DNA of 64,000 nt from an uncultured Bacteroidales bacterium (GTDB lineage Bacteria; Bacteroidota; Bacteroidia; Bacteroidales; Paludibacteraceae). Below are positions 34,958-44,363 of the stretch, piece after piece. A program made the translations under genes and the position numbers. Under the pieces are notes generated by a model. The model was not told the DNA's origin. It did not search any database and was given only the letters and a program-made list of their open reading frames with translations. Numbering within the stretch: the stretch's first letter is position 1; the number at the start of each line of letters is the position of its first letter. The stretch covers positions 1 to 64,000 of the forward strand of contig CACXCA010000025.1 of the NCBI GenBank assembly GCA_902766045.1, written 5' to 3'.

Positions 34958-36172
34958 TCACGGAATAAGCAATGAACTGTCACCATAGCTTAAGAAGCGA
35001 AAATCATTGCTTAGTGCATAGTTGTATATCTCTTTCCATGCGTCACCCACAAATGCTGATATGAGGAGTAAAAGTGTGCTTTGTGGTTGGTGAAAGTTGG
35101 TGATGATGGCCTTGACTAGGTGAAAGGTATATCCAGGGACGATGATGATTTGTGTACTGGCACTAATGTTTTCCAACCCGTGCTTCTCCATATAACGAAG
35201 GATTGCTTCTAGACTTTCTTGCGTACTATACTGATAGCCTTTTTCGTAAGGCATCCATTGCGGAACTGAAATCTCGGTTTCAAGTATGTTGCTGTTCTCT
35301 ATGATTTGGCAACCTATATAATATAGACTCTCTAGCGTTCGAACAGATGTGGTTCCTACGGCAACAACTTTACCTGCTTTGCAAATCTTTTCAATGATTT
35401 GTTTCTTGACGGAAATCCATTCCGCATGCATTTTGTGCTCTCCGATGGTGTCGGATTTAACGGGTTGGAAGGTGCCGGCTCCAACATGCAAGGTCACCTC
35501 TTCGTGTTCGATACCTTTCTGTTGAAGGGCCTCAAACACTTCTGGCGTGAAATGCAGTCCTGCTGTAGGTGCGGCAACAGATCCTTTGATTTTAGAATAA
35601 ACGGTTTGGTATGTGATCTTGTCACGATCAATCGTCTCTCTGTGCAAGTATGGTGGAATGGGTAGTATGCCGAACGCATCAAGAATAGATGCAAAATTGA
35701 TGTCTGTGTCGTCCCAAAAGAAACGGACAATATAGGCATTCCCACAGGTTTCTCTTTTTTCTGCGTTGAAAAGGATCTCCTTTCCATTGATGTTTACGGA
35801 TTTTGACAAGAACCCGTTTTTCCATTTGCTGGCATTCCCCACCATGCATTTCCATACACATTCTTTTGTGGCCTGAAAGGTGAGGATATAGTCGTTGGGC
35901 TCCACTGGTTCAAGACAGAAGATCTCGATATGGGCTCCCGTCTCTTTCTGGAAAAGAAGTCGAGCTTGAATCACACGGGTGTTGTTGCAGATTAATAAAT
36001 CACCAGAGTTTAGATAATCGGGAAGATATTTGAAAGTTGAATGCGTTATTCTTCCATGTTGATAGAGCAAGAGCTTTGATTCGTCTCTTTTTTCAATGGG
36101 GAACTTGGCTATTCGCTCGTCTGGAAGATCATAATTGAAATCTTCTATGGTGATATCTTGTGGATTCTGCAT
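34958..36172 (-). CDS. queA: S-adenosylmethionine:tRNA ribosyltransferase-isomerase
   Basis: 404 residues. Transfers the ribose of S-adenosylmethionine to preQ1 in tRNA to form epoxyqueuosine. The N-terminal FNYDLPDERIAKFPIEKRDESKLL, the GSVAAPTAGLHFT motif and the C-terminal TNFHQPQSTLLLLISAF are all typical of QueA. It is longer than the about 350-residue E. coli enzyme, as often seen in Bacteroidota. A minus-strand TACTTTTG box lies at 36201-36194. Single-gene unit. Confidence 0.95.
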   Translation of the reverse strand: MQNPQDITIEDFNYDLPDERIAKFPIEKRDESKLLLYQHGRITHSTFKYLPDYLNSGDLLICNNTRVIQARLLFQKETGAHIEIFCLEPVEPNDYILTFQATKECVWKCMVGNASKWKNGFLSKSVNINGKEILFNAEKRETCGNAYIVRFFWDDTDINFASILDAFGILPIPPYLHRETIDRDKITYQTVYSKIKGSVAAPTAGLHFTPEVFEALQQKGIEHEEVTLHVGAGTFQPVKSDTIGEHKMHAEWISVKKQIIEKICKAGKVVAVGTTSVRTLESLYYIGCQIIENSNILETEISVPQWMPYEKGYQYSTQESLEAILRYMEKHGLENISASTQIIIVPGYTFHLVKAIITNFHQPQSTLLLLISAFVGDAWKEIYNYALSNDFRFLSYGDSSLLIP

Positions 36173-36415
36173 GATTCAAAAAATTTTACAATGCAAAAGT
36201 ACTTAAAAAATGTGTTATGGATGATTAGAGAAGGGTGATTTATTCTAATAATATTCTTAATTTTGTGGCACGAAAGAATTCTATATCTGTAAGTGTATAG
36301 AATCAAGAATGGTAAATGGTGCGTTCTGTGGACTCACTGTTAATCAAAAGTAATATAATTGTGGGTGGATAAACTTTTTATACCTCACCCAATAGAAATT
36401 AAATGTTGTTTGTAT

Positions 36416-37465
36416 ATGGTGAAAGTTGGCGATAGAGTACGTTTCTTGAATGCAATAGGCGGGGGCGTAGTAAGTAAAATAATCAATAGAGAAATGGTGA
36501 TGGTAACAGATGAGGATGGCTTCGATGTACCAACACTTGTTCGTGAATGTGTTGTGGTGGAGACGGATACGACAATACATACTCAAGAGAAAAAGAAGGA
36601 GAAGGAAATCGAAACATTGGATGATTTTATTGAAAAAGAAACGAATGACGATCTTTCGTATAAACCGCAAGAGGAGACACCAGAAGGCGAAGTGCTGAAT
36701 GTTATGTTGGCGTTTTTGCCGCAGAATGAAAAGATGCTTTCCTCTACGAATTTCGATGCATATCTGATCAATGATAGCAATTACTATTTAGCCTATAATG
36801 TGGCCTCACTTATCGGTACAAAGTTTGTTTCGAAAGCAGTTGGTTTTATTCAACCCAATACAAAGATCTTGTTGCAAGAAGTGGAACGAAACGATTTGAA
36901 TGATTGGGAACAATTGCGTGTGCAGATCATGGCATTGAAACAGAAACGCACCTATACGTTGAAACCTGTTTATGATGTTCAACTTAAACAGAATGCGGTG
37001 AAGTTCTATAAACTACATAGTTTCGTGGAAAATGATTATTTCGACGAACAGGCCTTGCTTTTCCCTGTGGTCGAAAATGATCTTCCTTATTCTATTGGAG
37101 TGACGGAAGATGACATAGATCGTGTTTTGCGACAAAAGGAAACCGTTTTCCCCGCTAAGATGTCGGTGAAAGGAAAGACTCCAGAATTGATTGTGAAGGA
37201 TTTGCATGCTAATCAGTTGATTGATAATACAAACGGTCTTTCCGCAAATGATATCTTTCAGTATCAGTTGGATACGTTTAATCAGATCATGCAGGAGAAT
37301 ATAAAAAAGAAAGGACAGAAGATTGTGTTTATTCATGGTAAAGGGAATGGGGTGTTGCGAAAGGAACTTTTGAAACAGTTAAAGACCAAATATCCTACTT
37401 GTTATGTTCAGGATGCTTCATTCCAGGAATATGGATATGGCGCATCTATGGTTACAATTCGATAA
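36416..37465 (+). CDS. DUF2027 / Smr-domain protein
   Basis: 349 residues from the ATG at 36416 (MVKVGDRVRFLNAIGGG). An upstream TTG extension to 36359 is not needed. An N-terminal SH3-like segment (GDRVRFLNAIGGGVVSKI) and an acidic linker precede the DUF2027-type core (about 95-230). A C-terminal Smr domain (about 265-349) carries DLHANQL and IHGKGNGVLRKEL. Smr domains of MutS2-type proteins cut DNA or RNA nicks; in this protein the nuclease role is inferred. A 43-residue protein is encoded 17 bases downstream. Confidence 0.88.
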   Translation: MVKVGDRVRFLNAIGGGVVSKIINREMVMVTDEDGFDVPTLVRECVVVETDTTIHTQEKKKEKEIETLDDFIEKETNDDLSYKPQEETPEGEVLNVMLAFLPQNEKMLSSTNFDAYLINDSNYYLAYNVASLIGTKFVSKAVGFIQPNTKILLQEVERNDLNDWEQLRVQIMALKQKRTYTLKPVYDVQLKQNAVKFYKLHSFVENDYFDEQALLFPVVENDLPYSIGVTEDDIDRVLRQKETVFPAKMSVKGKTPELIVKDLHANQLIDNTNGLSANDIFQYQLDTFNQIMQENIKKKGQKIVFIHGKGNGVLRKELLKQLKTKYPTCYVQDASFQEYGYGASMVTIR

Positions 37466-37482
37466 AAAAAGGTAGTTGTTGT

Positions 37483-37614
37483 ATGGCTGATAATTTTTTA
37501 GAGAGACATCAGGAAGAATATGAAGCTAAAAAGAAGGCTTGGGAGAAAAAAAAGTACATCTTGAAACTTAAAGCTCTAAATCAGAAGTCTCGGCAAGAAA
37601 AAAAACAGGCATGA
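37483..37614 (+). CDS. small basic protein, 43 residues
   Basis: MADNFLERHQEEYEAKKKAW followed by a Lys-rich helix. It is almost certainly one long amphipathic helix. I recognise the pattern as a small protein often found right after the DUF2027/Smr gene in Bacteroidales, though no function is known. The start at 37483 avoids overlap with the upstream gene and follows a GGTAGTTG purine-containing leader. Confidence 0.7.
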   Translation: MADNFLERHQEEYEAKKKAWEKKKYILKLKALNQKSRQEKKQA

Positions 37615-37721
37615 TTTCTTGAATGGATTGAACTTGGTATGGATTGAATGGCTGGTTTGTCAATAAATCATTCATTTATAATTTATTATGTTTCCGTTTT
37701 GTCAGTACGGGAAATAATATG

Positions 37722-37752
37722 TTTGAAATTATGCTCTTTTTTCGTACCTTTG
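37722..37752 (+). promoter_or_regulatory. promoter for the M23/LysM gene
   Basis: TTTG at 37722-37725, 19 bases, TACCTTTG at 37745-37752. Leader about 35 bases. Confidence 0.7.
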
Positions 37753-37791
37753 CACGGTTGTGAAATTTTGATTATTTGTTTATAAAATAGG

Positions 37792-38700
37792 ATGATGAAA
37801 CGATTGAAGTTGTTATTTGCTGTGTGTGTTTATGCAATTTCCTTATTTGCACAGGATGAAGTAGCCACAGAACCTAGTTCTACCTCGGAAGATGATGTGT
37901 TGGATGAAGATGTGTCATCGTTGGATATGGACTCAGCTGGTGTGAAAAGTTATACATCACTAAGCCTTCCTGTTGATTCTTTGAAGGATAGTGTCCTTGT
38001 TAATTTGTATAGAAACGGGTGGGATAGCACTCGGGTGAATCCATACCGTTTCCCAATTGATTCTATAAAGGATACATTCGTCGTGGATTGCCGTGGATTT
38101 TATCCTCCTAATATCAATGTGGTGACTTCCGAGTGTGGTGAACGCTGGGGACGATTCCATGCGGGTACGGATATGCGATTGGCAATTGGAGATTCTGTTC
38201 ATGCTGCATTTGATGGTAAGGTGCGTATCGCACGGGTCGGTTCAAAGAAGAAAGGATATGGTTATTTCGTTTTGTTGCAACATGCCAATGGACTGGAGAC
38301 CTTGTATGGACATTTGTCGAAAGTGTTGGTAACTACAAATCAAGATGTGAAGTCTGGTGATGTTATCGGATTGGGCGGTAATACAGGCCGTTCAACAGGT
38401 CCTCATCTGCATTTTGAGTTCCGCTTTTTAGGTAATCCGATCAATGCTAGAAATCTATTGGAGATCACTCCTGATACGATGTATATGAAGTCGGATACAT
38501 ATACAATCAAGAAGAAAGAGTCATTCAAGGAGTTTTATACTTATCTGCATAGTCCTGCTCAATATTATAAAATACGTCAGGGCGATAATCTAGGTAAGAT
38601 CGCAAGGAAGTATCATACGACTGTCGCTAAATTATGTAAATTGAATCGTATAAAGAGTACCACAATCTTACGCGTGGGACGAAAGATTAGAGTTCGATAA
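37792..38700 (+). CDS. M23 family metallopeptidase with LysM domain
   Basis: 302 residues, exported (signal peptide about 1-20). The lysostaphin/M23 domain covers about 110-225 with zinc ligands in HAGTD (His123, Asp127) and HLHFE (His205, His207). A LysM peptidoglycan-binding domain forms the C-terminus (256-302, YYKIRQGDNLGKIARKYHT). Such proteins cut peptide cross-links in peptidoglycan, in growth, division or remodelling. All expected zinc residues are present, so it should be an active hydrolase rather than an EnvC-type regulator. Single-gene unit. Confidence 0.94.
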   Translation: MMKRLKLLFAVCVYAISLFAQDEVATEPSSTSEDDVLDEDVSSLDMDSAGVKSYTSLSLPVDSLKDSVLVNLYRNGWDSTRVNPYRFPIDSIKDTFVVDCRGFYPPNINVVTSECGERWGRFHAGTDMRLAIGDSVHAAFDGKVRIARVGSKKKGYGYFVLLQHANGLETLYGHLSKVLVTTNQDVKSGDVIGLGGNTGRSTGPHLHFEFRFLGNPINARNLLEITPDTMYMKSDTYTIKKKESFKEFYTYLHSPAQYYKIRQGDNLGKIARKYHTTVAKLCKLNRIKSTTILRVGRKIRVR

Positions 38701-38734
38701 GTTGATTGATTGTCCGTGATTGGATTTGTTTCTA

Positions 38735-41398
38735 TCAGCGGTTGCTCTTTAGAATCATGTGACGAATGCGTTCGTTGAATTCCTCTTTTTTCATTAATTC
38801 TTCAAGAGATATGTGCATCCTGTATTTCCAATAGTTGTTGGGATTGCTAGGGTCGTTGATACGTTCTTTGTTTGTCTCATCCCATCGTATATTCCCATCT
38901 GTTGCCATCCAGTCTTGAATGGGTAGAATTACCCAGATGGCTGGAGAGCTTAGATGATTCTCTATAATCTGTTGACAAATCCAGGGCTCGCAGAATAGGG
39001 GAGCTTTCCCATATTGATGAAGCTCATTGCTGAAATAACGTTGCGTGCTTTCTCGGTCTTCTTCCCACCATTGGCGCATGGTACTCATGTCGTGTGTGGA
39101 TGTGGTGCAAACGGATTCTCTAGGGATATGACTTAGACAACCGAATTCGACGAACATCTCTTTTGGCATTCGTTGTATCTCCAGACTTAAAATTTCTAAT
39201 TCTCGCATTACAGAAGGTACACATTGAGGAACCATGCCTAAATCCTCGCCACAAACCATCATGTTTGTTGATTCTATGAGAGGGGTCAGCTTCTTCATTG
39301 CTTCTGCTTTCCAAAAGTCATTATGCCTATGATAGTAAAAATCCTCGTATATCTCCTTCATTGCTTTTTGTAATGATGGATCTAGTGTCGAGTAGGCGTA
39401 ACTCTGTTCTATGCTGATTCTTGGGTGATATTTCCCTTTCTCTTTATAATCTTCGATGAACAACACCTGACAACATAGATAATATAATCCAGTTTTCAGT
39501 GTTTGATATTCTGCGGAATCATCAATTGCTTTGTCAATCTTTTCGTGCGTATCGAAATCCTTTTTCAAACGGTATGTGTCATTGCCTGTTTGCTCAAGGT
39601 ATTTCTCTTTGACGATTGATTTATCCTCTCCAAAGATTTTTGTCAGCACTTCCTCGTTAATGATGGGTTGTGTGAGTTTATCTTTGTCGAATGGAATATT
39701 GAATGATTCGATTTCTTCTTTTGATAGAGGTAATGCTGGAGAAAATTGTCCGAGTAACCCCATCTTAGCAGTAGTAGGTGTACGGAAAATGCGGAAGAAA
39801 CCTAGTATATGGTCGATTCTGTATGCATCGAAATAGCAAGAAAGACTTTGAAATCTTTTCTTCCACCATGCATAATGATCCTTTGCCATCTCTTCCCAAT
39901 TGTATATAGGGAATCCCCATATCTGTCCTGTTTTTGAAAAATAATCTGGTGGCGCACCAGCACTTCCTTCACGGTCGAATAATGTTGGATACATCCACAC
40001 ATCGACACTGTTTCGGTTGACGCCGATAGGAATATCTCCTTTAAGAGCAATTCCTTTAGAATGTGCGTATTGTACGGCATTGCATAGTTGTTTGTGAAGA
40101 TGGTATTGCACAAAGAAATGAATGGCAACATCGTCGTATTCCTTGTTTTCTTTAGGATTGCAATAGAATTCTATCCGTGAAGTGTCGTATTTCCCATCTT
40201 TTCCCCATTGACTGAACTCTGATGTGCCATGTTTGTACCGTAGGTAACTGAAGACGGCGTATGCTTTCAGCCAGGATTGGTTTTCTTTGAAAAAGAGTTT
40301 GAATTCTGGAGAATTGAATGTCTCTTCTCCATATTGTTCGTACTGCTCGTGTATGAAGCGCCATTTGTGTAAGTTGACAGCCTCATAGTCCACGTCAGCT
40401 TCATCATTCAGTTTCTTCTGTAATGCCTTGTATTCTTTGCTATTTGCCAAAGCACCGATCTCCTCTATGTTAAGATACATAGGGTGGAGAGCATATACAG
40501 AGATGGCACTATAGGGATAAGAATCTCTCCAATCGCCCATGACGGTTGTGTCGTTGATTGGCAGTGTTTGAATGATTCGTTGCCCGGTCATGGCGGCCCA
40601 GTCTGCCAATAGTTTTATGTCGTTGAATTCACCACATCCGAAGCTTTTTTTCGTTCGGATAGAGAAAACAGGAATAGCTGTTCCTGCCCCCTTGAAATCT
40701 GGCAGGTTGAATTTAGGACAAGGATCATTAACAATGATAAGATCTATGGCTGGTGTTAAAATGGAAGGTAGCCGATGATTATAGCCTTCTTCCCAGCATA
40801 TAATAGTGTTTTGTTTAGGATCCGTAATGACGTACTTGTATTCTAAAGGGAAGGTTAGTTTATTTGCATCCAGTGTCTTTTTGAAATGAGGATACGTAAG
40901 AGCTCCCATCTCTTTTGAATCACTTTCCGTCCATGTTCCTAGTGCGGAACAATTCCCTATAATTGAAAGCCTGTGATTGAAGTTTATATTGGTTGACCAT
41001 GTTTTGAAAACAATAGGGATTTTTATGTTTCGGCTCTTTTTTGTTTCAATTTCGTGTCTTCGAATCACCTTGGAAAAAACAGCCGATTGAAAGATCCGAG
41101 ATGGTGCGGCATTCGATACAATATTGTCGTAAATGAGAATCGTTTTGTACTCTTTGGATAGAGGTCCGAACTCATGAGAAAACTTCTCCTCGCTTAGTAT
41201 GATGCGTTTATCCTTTTGAATATAAAAACTATAATGGAAGGTTTTCTCTTCTGTATAAAAGGATATACACCATCCGTTTTCTGTATATTCAAGAGGTAAG
41301 CCTGCATCGCCTTTGCCATGAAGTGCTTTGATGTCTCCTTGAATGAAAATCTCTTCTCCAAAGGATGTCTGATGACGTAAGTACAGCGTTATTTTCAT
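38735..41398 (-). CDS. malQ: 4-alpha-glucanotransferase (GH77) with two N-terminal CBM20 domains
   Basis: 887 residues, cytoplasmic. Residues about 1-110 and 125-225 are CBM20-type starch-binding domains (GNCSALGTWTES in the second). The rest is a GH77 catalytic domain with an internal insert, the DPE2-like arrangement. Catalytic residues are visible: nucleophile Asp in YFDAYRIDHILGFF, acid/base Glu in CGEDLGMVPQCVP, and the third Asp in STHDMSTMRQWW. It moves maltosyl or glucosyl units between alpha-glucans in glycogen and starch use. Last gene of the seven-gene minus-strand operon, 12 bases after its neighbour. Confidence 0.94.
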   Translation of the reverse strand: MKITLYLRHQTSFGEEIFIQGDIKALHGKGDAGLPLEYTENGWCISFYTEEKTFHYSFYIQKDKRIILSEEKFSHEFGPLSKEYKTILIYDNIVSNAAPSRIFQSAVFSKVIRRHEIETKKSRNIKIPIVFKTWSTNINFNHRLSIIGNCSALGTWTESDSKEMGALTYPHFKKTLDANKLTFPLEYKYVITDPKQNTIICWEEGYNHRLPSILTPAIDLIIVNDPCPKFNLPDFKGAGTAIPVFSIRTKKSFGCGEFNDIKLLADWAAMTGQRIIQTLPINDTTVMGDWRDSYPYSAISVYALHPMYLNIEEIGALANSKEYKALQKKLNDEADVDYEAVNLHKWRFIHEQYEQYGEETFNSPEFKLFFKENQSWLKAYAVFSYLRYKHGTSEFSQWGKDGKYDTSRIEFYCNPKENKEYDDVAIHFFVQYHLHKQLCNAVQYAHSKGIALKGDIPIGVNRNSVDVWMYPTLFDREGSAGAPPDYFSKTGQIWGFPIYNWEEMAKDHYAWWKKRFQSLSCYFDAYRIDHILGFFRIFRTPTTAKMGLLGQFSPALPLSKEEIESFNIPFDKDKLTQPIINEEVLTKIFGEDKSIVKEKYLEQTGNDTYRLKKDFDTHEKIDKAIDDSAEYQTLKTGLYYLCCQVLFIEDYKEKGKYHPRISIEQSYAYSTLDPSLQKAMKEIYEDFYYHRHNDFWKAEAMKKLTPLIESTNMMVCGEDLGMVPQCVPSVMRELEILSLEIQRMPKEMFVEFGCLSHIPRESVCTTSTHDMSTMRQWWEEDRESTQRYFSNELHQYGKAPLFCEPWICQQIIENHLSSPAIWVILPIQDWMATDGNIRWDETNKERINDPSNPNNYWKYRMHISLEELMKKEEFNERIRHMILKSNR

Positions 41399-41410
41399 TT
41401 CTCTGAATGT

Positions 41411-42109
41411 TTATTTAGGAATTTCTTCCCCTTTTCGATAGTAATAGATTAGTCCGTATTCTCGACAACTGTTAAGCTTCTCTTGAGGAGAAAGAGCCTC
41501 ATATTTCTTTTCCACTTCGTTCCAGATGTTGACAATTAGTTTGTCAACTTCATCGTTGAGGCTTGTGATATTTTCGATGCTCCTATACGTGTTGTTTTGT
41601 AATATCTTCTGGTTGTTGTAGTTTTCCAAGAAAATATCATAGTGAACTCTTACCTTGGCTATGGCAGGATTATAGATGGGTGTTCCTCCTTTTGATAATC
41701 TTTTCTGCTCGCCTTCGATAATTCGTTTCCCCCATTCGATGAGACCATCATCTGTGTTGAGGTCGGGAACAGTGTAGTTGTCGGGGTCAAGCCCATATAG
41801 TTCTTTGTACTCAGCTTTGATCTCATTTCGTTGCACACACATATTGAGGACTTGTATGAAATGAGAGACATAAAGTCTGGCAATTTTAGCTTCTTCCTGA
41901 AGTTTCTTGCTGGCTTTGAATTGCGTATCACTGCATTGTCTTCCTTCTTGCATGGCACGCTCATAACGAGCTAATAGCACTTTGGCTTCTTCCCAGTGCT
42001 TGTAAGAAAAGGCGAGGTCGTACATGTCAACGAAGTCACCCATGTTAACTGCAGTCTGAAGAGAACGCAATCTTGCTTGATTTGTATTAGGTAATCTTCT
42101 ATATGGCAT
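41411..42109 (-). CDS. conserved hypothetical protein, 232 residues
   Basis: Starts at the ATG at 42109 (MPYRRLPNTNQARLRSLQTA), 11 bases after the upstream gene. A longer frame to 42166 would overlap that gene and is less likely. A soluble, largely helical protein with coiled-coil character (ERAMQEGRQCSDTQFKASKK, QKILQNNTYRSIENITSLND). There are no catalytic or metal motifs and no signal peptide. It lies between polyprenyl synthetase and malQ. I do not recognise a named family; the operon position suggests housekeeping expression only. Confidence 0.7.
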   Translation of the reverse strand: MPYRRLPNTNQARLRSLQTAVNMGDFVDMYDLAFSYKHWEEAKVLLARYERAMQEGRQCSDTQFKASKKLQEEAKIARLYVSHFIQVLNMCVQRNEIKAEYKELYGLDPDNYTVPDLNTDDGLIEWGKRIIEGEQKRLSKGGTPIYNPAIAKVRVHYDIFLENYNNQKILQNNTYRSIENITSLNDEVDKLIVNIWNEVEKKYEALSPQEKLNSCREYGLIYYYRKGEEIPK

Positions 42110-42120
42110 TTTCTTATATC

Positions 42121-43092
42121 TTAACTGATTCTGTACATTAGATTGTTGGCTAATTGGTAGAAGCATTCTTTCTCGGATTCGCTTCTGTTGATCTTACGTA
42201 AAGCGTCTAACGCTTTCTCGTAATACTCCTTCATCTTACTTTCTGTGAGTTGTCGAAGGTGTAGTTTGTTATATATCTGAGTGACTGCTTCAATCTTTTC
42301 AGAACGGTTAAACTCTTTTCTTTCGATCCATTTTAGCAATTCCTCATGGTCATCGTCTTTTGCTTGGTTTAAAGCATTAATCAGCAGGAATGTTTTCTTG
42401 TTGCAACATATATCGCCTCCGATTTCTTTTCCGAAATCTTTCGTGTCCCCATAAACATCTAGTAAATCATCCTTCAGTTGAAATGCTATGCCTATGCCTA
42501 TGCCGAACTCATATAGATATTGGGCATCTTTTTCTTCTGCACCTCCACAGAGTGCACCTATCTTTAGACTGGCAGCTAGGAGAACGGCCGTCTTGAGACG
42601 AATCATTTCAAGGTACTCGTTGACTGTTACATCCATACGTTCTTCGAAATCCATGTCGTATTGTTGTCCGTCACATACTTCAGCAGCTGTTTTGGAAAAT
42701 AATTTAAGAATGGAAGGGAATGATTGAGAGTCGCACTGTTCTAGGAGTTGGTATGCTTTGATAAGCATGGCGTCGCCAGACAGTATGGCTGTGTTATCGT
42801 TCCATTTGATGTGAACGGTAGGTTGATTTCTTCGCATCTCTGCACGATCCATGATGTCATCATGAAGAAGCGTGAAGTTATGAAAGACTTCCAAGGCCAA
42901 TGCTGGTTTCATGGCTTTGGTTGCATCGCCACAAAAAAGTTGGCAAGCCATAAGTGCGGTCACAGGTCTGATTCTCTTGCCACCTAGTGATAGTACGTAC
43001 TCAATAGGGGAATATAGATTCTTAGGATCGATATTCCAGTTTAAATTCTTTAGCTCTCGTTCAAACAGAGCTTGTAATTCTTTCGTTTCCAT
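42121..43092 (-). CDS. polyprenyl synthetase family protein
   Basis: 323 residues. Makes polyprenyl diphosphates by chain elongation with isopentenyl diphosphate. Both aspartate-rich motifs are present: first DDIMD in FTLLHDDIMDRAEMRR and second DDLLD in FQLKDDLLDVYG, plus the GGKRIRP motif near the N-terminus. Product length (geranyl, farnesyl or longer) is not readable with confidence. Member of the holB-to-malQ operon, 2 bases after trmB. Confidence 0.93.
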   Translation of the reverse strand: METKELQALFERELKNLNWNIDPKNLYSPIEYVLSLGGKRIRPVTALMACQLFCGDATKAMKPALALEVFHNFTLLHDDIMDRAEMRRNQPTVHIKWNDNTAILSGDAMLIKAYQLLEQCDSQSFPSILKLFSKTAAEVCDGQQYDMDFEERMDVTVNEYLEMIRLKTAVLLAASLKIGALCGGAEEKDAQYLYEFGIGIGIAFQLKDDLLDVYGDTKDFGKEIGGDICCNKKTFLLINALNQAKDDDHEELLKWIERKEFNRSEKIEAVTQIYNKLHLRQLTESKMKEYYEKALDALRKINRSESEKECFYQLANNLMYRIS

Positions 43093-43094
43093 AA

Positions 43095-43859
43095 TTATCT
43101 TGCTTGTTCGTCTATTCCTCTTCTTGTTCGATTGTAACTTCTGTAATTATCTAATTCTATTTCAACATTGGGTTCAATAAATGATTCCCTTTTGCTTAAT
43201 TTGAACTTGATATATTTGATCGTTAGTCCTCTTTCAATCCATTGCTGCTCGTAAAATGTTTTGATGGAGAGTATTTTGTCATCAGAAAAATCAGAGTGAT
43301 ATAAATCATCGTTCTGGAACAATACTTCGTACTGGTTAGCTTTCACCATTTCGCATGTGTATTGGAACATGAAATTACTATCTGTTTTTAGGTGAATGAC
43401 TCCGTCGGGTTGTACGAAAGACTGATATAATTCCATGAAACGAGTAGAAGTGAGTCGTTTCCTTGTCTTCTTCATTTGAGGATCGGGGAACGTAAGCCAT
43501 ATCTCTGATACTTCGTTTTCAGAGAAAAAGGAGGAGATGATTTCTATGTTAGTTCGGATAAACGCAACATTCTTCATCTTCTTCAGAAAAGATTCTTTTG
43601 CTCCTGTCCACATGCGAGCTCCTTTGATATCGACTCCGATGAAATTTTTGTCGGGATAGAGCTCAGCTAATGCAACAGTATATTCACCCTTGCCACATCC
43701 TAATTCTAATACGATAGGATTGTCATTGCCAAAAAATGTGTTCCATTTGCCTTTTAAATGGAAGTCTTCTCTTTGCTCTTGAAACGCTGAAAAAGTATAT
43801 TGGAAAACGTGTGGAAACGTTTCCATGTCACTAAATTTAGCTAATTTATTCTTTCCCAT
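43095..43859 (-). CDS. trmB: tRNA (guanine-46-N7)-methyltransferase
   Basis: 254 residues. Methylates G46 in the tRNA variable loop with S-adenosylmethionine. The motif I loop [33 protein letters not shown], and [21 protein letters not shown] are typical TrmB signatures. Fourth gene of the holB-to-malQ operon, 12 bases after gldH. Confidence 0.95.
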   Translation of the reverse strand: MGKNKLAKFSDMETFPHVFQYTFSAFQEQREDFHLKGKWNTFFGNDNPIVLELGCGKGEYTVALAELYPDKNFIGVDIKGARMWTGAKESFLKKMKNVAFIRTNIEIISSFFSENEVSEIWLTFPDPQMKKTRKRLTSTRFMELYQSFVQPDGVIHLKTDSNFMFQYTCEMVKANQYEVLFQNDDLYHSDFSDDKILSIKTFYEQQWIERGLTIKYIKFKLSKRESFIEPNVEIELDNYRSYNRTRRGIDEQAR

Positions 43860-43871
43860 TCGTTTGATGAA

Positions 43872-44363
43872 TTATTGTTTTGCTTCTGCTTTTTCTATTC
43901 TGATTCCTATTTCATGTATGCCCTTCAAGGTGTCCGAACGCATGCCTTGAATTAAATCAAAGTGATAAATTCCTTTTTGAGGGAATTTTGTGTTTGACAA
44001 AAATAAGACGGGAAGAGCATACAATGATCCAGATGATTTGCCGATCCATCTTCCGAAGTTATCAGCTAAAACACATTCAAGGGTGTCGGAATAGTCGATT
44101 CCTTGTGGGGAGGTGGAATGAACAAACAACCAAAAGTTTTTGTATGGATAATCTGCTTCGTTTCGTATGTCAATGATGACATTATACAACGATGTCGTAT
44201 CTTGGGCGTCATATTCAAATGATACGATGTCTTTCTTATACCAAGAGGATTCCGCAAGTGTTGCGGCATCTTGAAACACGATGTTGCTTTCACAGCCTGT
44301 CATGGCACAAAGCAGTGTGATCATAAGACCTATTGTCTTGAATATGCTACTGTTCTTATTCAT
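43872..44363 (-). CDS. gldH: gliding motility lipoprotein GldH-like
   Basis: 163 residues from the ATG at 44363 (MNKNSSIFKTIGLMITLLC). Lipobox ending in Cys24 (AMTGC). The mature part follows the GldH pattern: WYKKDIVSFEYDAQDTTSLY, IRNEADYPYKNFWLF, FPQKGIYHFDLIQGMRSD and a final GIHEIGIRIEKA. GldH is needed for gliding and T9SS-linked functions in Flavobacterium, but it is also kept in non-motile Bacteroidales. It overlaps the upstream RicT-like gene by 8 bases, so both are translationally coupled. Confidence 0.88.
   Translation of the reverse strand: MNKNSSIFKTIGLMITLLCAMTGCESNIVFQDAATLAESSWYKKDIVSFEYDAQDTTSLYNVIIDIRNEADYPYKNFWLFVHSTSPQGIDYSDTLECVLADNFGRWIGKSSGSLYALPVLFLSNTKFPQKGIYHFDLIQGMRSDTLKGIHEIGIRIEKAEAKQ

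Noticed and set aside
42110-42166. Longer start for the unknown gene between polyprenyl synthetase and malQ
   Set aside because: It would overlap the end of the polyprenyl synthetase gene by 46 bases, while the ATG at 42109 follows it neatly.
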